A DNA stretch of 49,895 nt from Paenibacillus arenilitoris. GTDB taxonomy: Bacteria > Bacillota > Bacilli > Paenibacillales > Paenibacillaceae. A model generated the notes under the pieces. It worked only from the letters and a program-made list of their open reading frames with translations. It made no database searches and had not been told where the DNA came from. The stretch lies in contig NZ_JACXIY010000048.1 of assembly GCF_014705655.1 (NCBI RefSeq), forward strand, positions 1 to 49,895, in the 5' to 3' direction. The translations under genes and the position numbers were made by a program. Below are positions 49,818 to 49,895 of the stretch, in pieces. Position 1 is the first letter of the stretch. Each line of letters begins with the position of its first letter.

Positions 49818-49895
49818 GCGCGCCTAGCAAAGCTGGGTACAACTAGCCGGTGAAAGTCCGGTCGGGGTAGGGGCCAAGCCGCCTCGTAGCTAGCA
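49816..49895 (+). other. Probable 5' end of a group II intron (continues past the window)
   Basis: GTGCG at 49816 is the usual first five bases of a bacterial group II intron. It is followed by GCCTAGCAAAGCTGGGTACA, then CTAGCCGGTGAAAGTCCGGT, with the small GCCGG-TGAAA-GTCCGG stem typical of domain I near the 5' end, and AGCTAGCA at the edge. The reverse transcriptase, domain V and the 3' splice site would lie beyond the window, so this is a partial call. Confidence 0.6.

Overview
The window looks like chromosomal DNA of a GC-rich, low-GC-lineage Gram-positive of the Paenibacillaceae (Paenibacillus or Cohnella type). Reasons: Bacillus-type ribosome-binding sites (AGGAGG), sigma-A-like promoters, a Firmicute mannitol PTS operon with a cre-like site, B. 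subtilis-style KhtTU, a PrsA-like foldase, meso-diaminopimelate dehydrogenase, and families of small intergenic repeats. This assignment is inference from gene content and base composition, not from a search.

Layout. (1) 1-8.7 kb: the tail of a YhgE/Pip membrane protein, then on the minus strand a six-gene mannitol operon mtlA-mtlR-mtlF-mtlD-ptsI-ptsH that carries its own copies of the general PTS proteins. (2) 8.7-13.6 kb: an EamA exporter, glutamate dehydrogenase, meso-DAP dehydrogenase, a GNAT acetyltransferase and a VanZ-like protein. (3) 13.7-16.4 kb: a 49-codon membrane microprotein with its own promoter and terminator, then a MATE transporter pseudogene cut by a defective IS200/IS605-type element whose tnpB is truncated. 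The empty target site can be rebuilt to the base. (4) 16.4-22.5 kb: an orphan IF-3 paralogue, a YdeP-type molybdoenzyme with its FdhD sulfurtransferase, and an ABC exporter behind a Fur-like box. (5) 22.7-29.2 kb, minus strand: a sensor kinase/response regulator/three-gene ABC transporter set of the antimicrobial-peptide type, then the KhtT-KhtU potassium/proton antiporter. (6) 29.2-36.9 kb: a small membrane protein, a DUF985 cupin, a LysM-anchored 5'-nucleotidase, divergent punA and deoC (nucleoside salvage), an aldose epimerase and a parvulin foldase. (7) 37.2-46.1 kb: a signalling block: HD-GYP phosphodiesterase, aldo/keto reductase, a 1288-residue hybrid kinase, an OmpR-type regulator, and an EAL protein with a degenerate GGDEF. 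(8) 46.1-49.9 kb: arylamine N-acetyltransferase, two small proteins, a 43-bp tandem-repeat array, a Ser/Thr kinase, a TraX-like membrane protein, a palindromic repeat cluster, and what appears to be the first 80 bases of a group II intron running off the right edge.

The least ordinary stretches are 47.4-48.9 kb (tandem array between a His/Tyr/Lys-rich peptide gene and a divergent kinase), 14.1-16.4 kb (dated decay of an IS605/tnpB locus), and 49.6-49.9 kb (repeat cluster invaded by an intron). I see no rRNA, tRNA, CRISPR array or phage in the window, and nothing that by itself proves a new multi-gene system.
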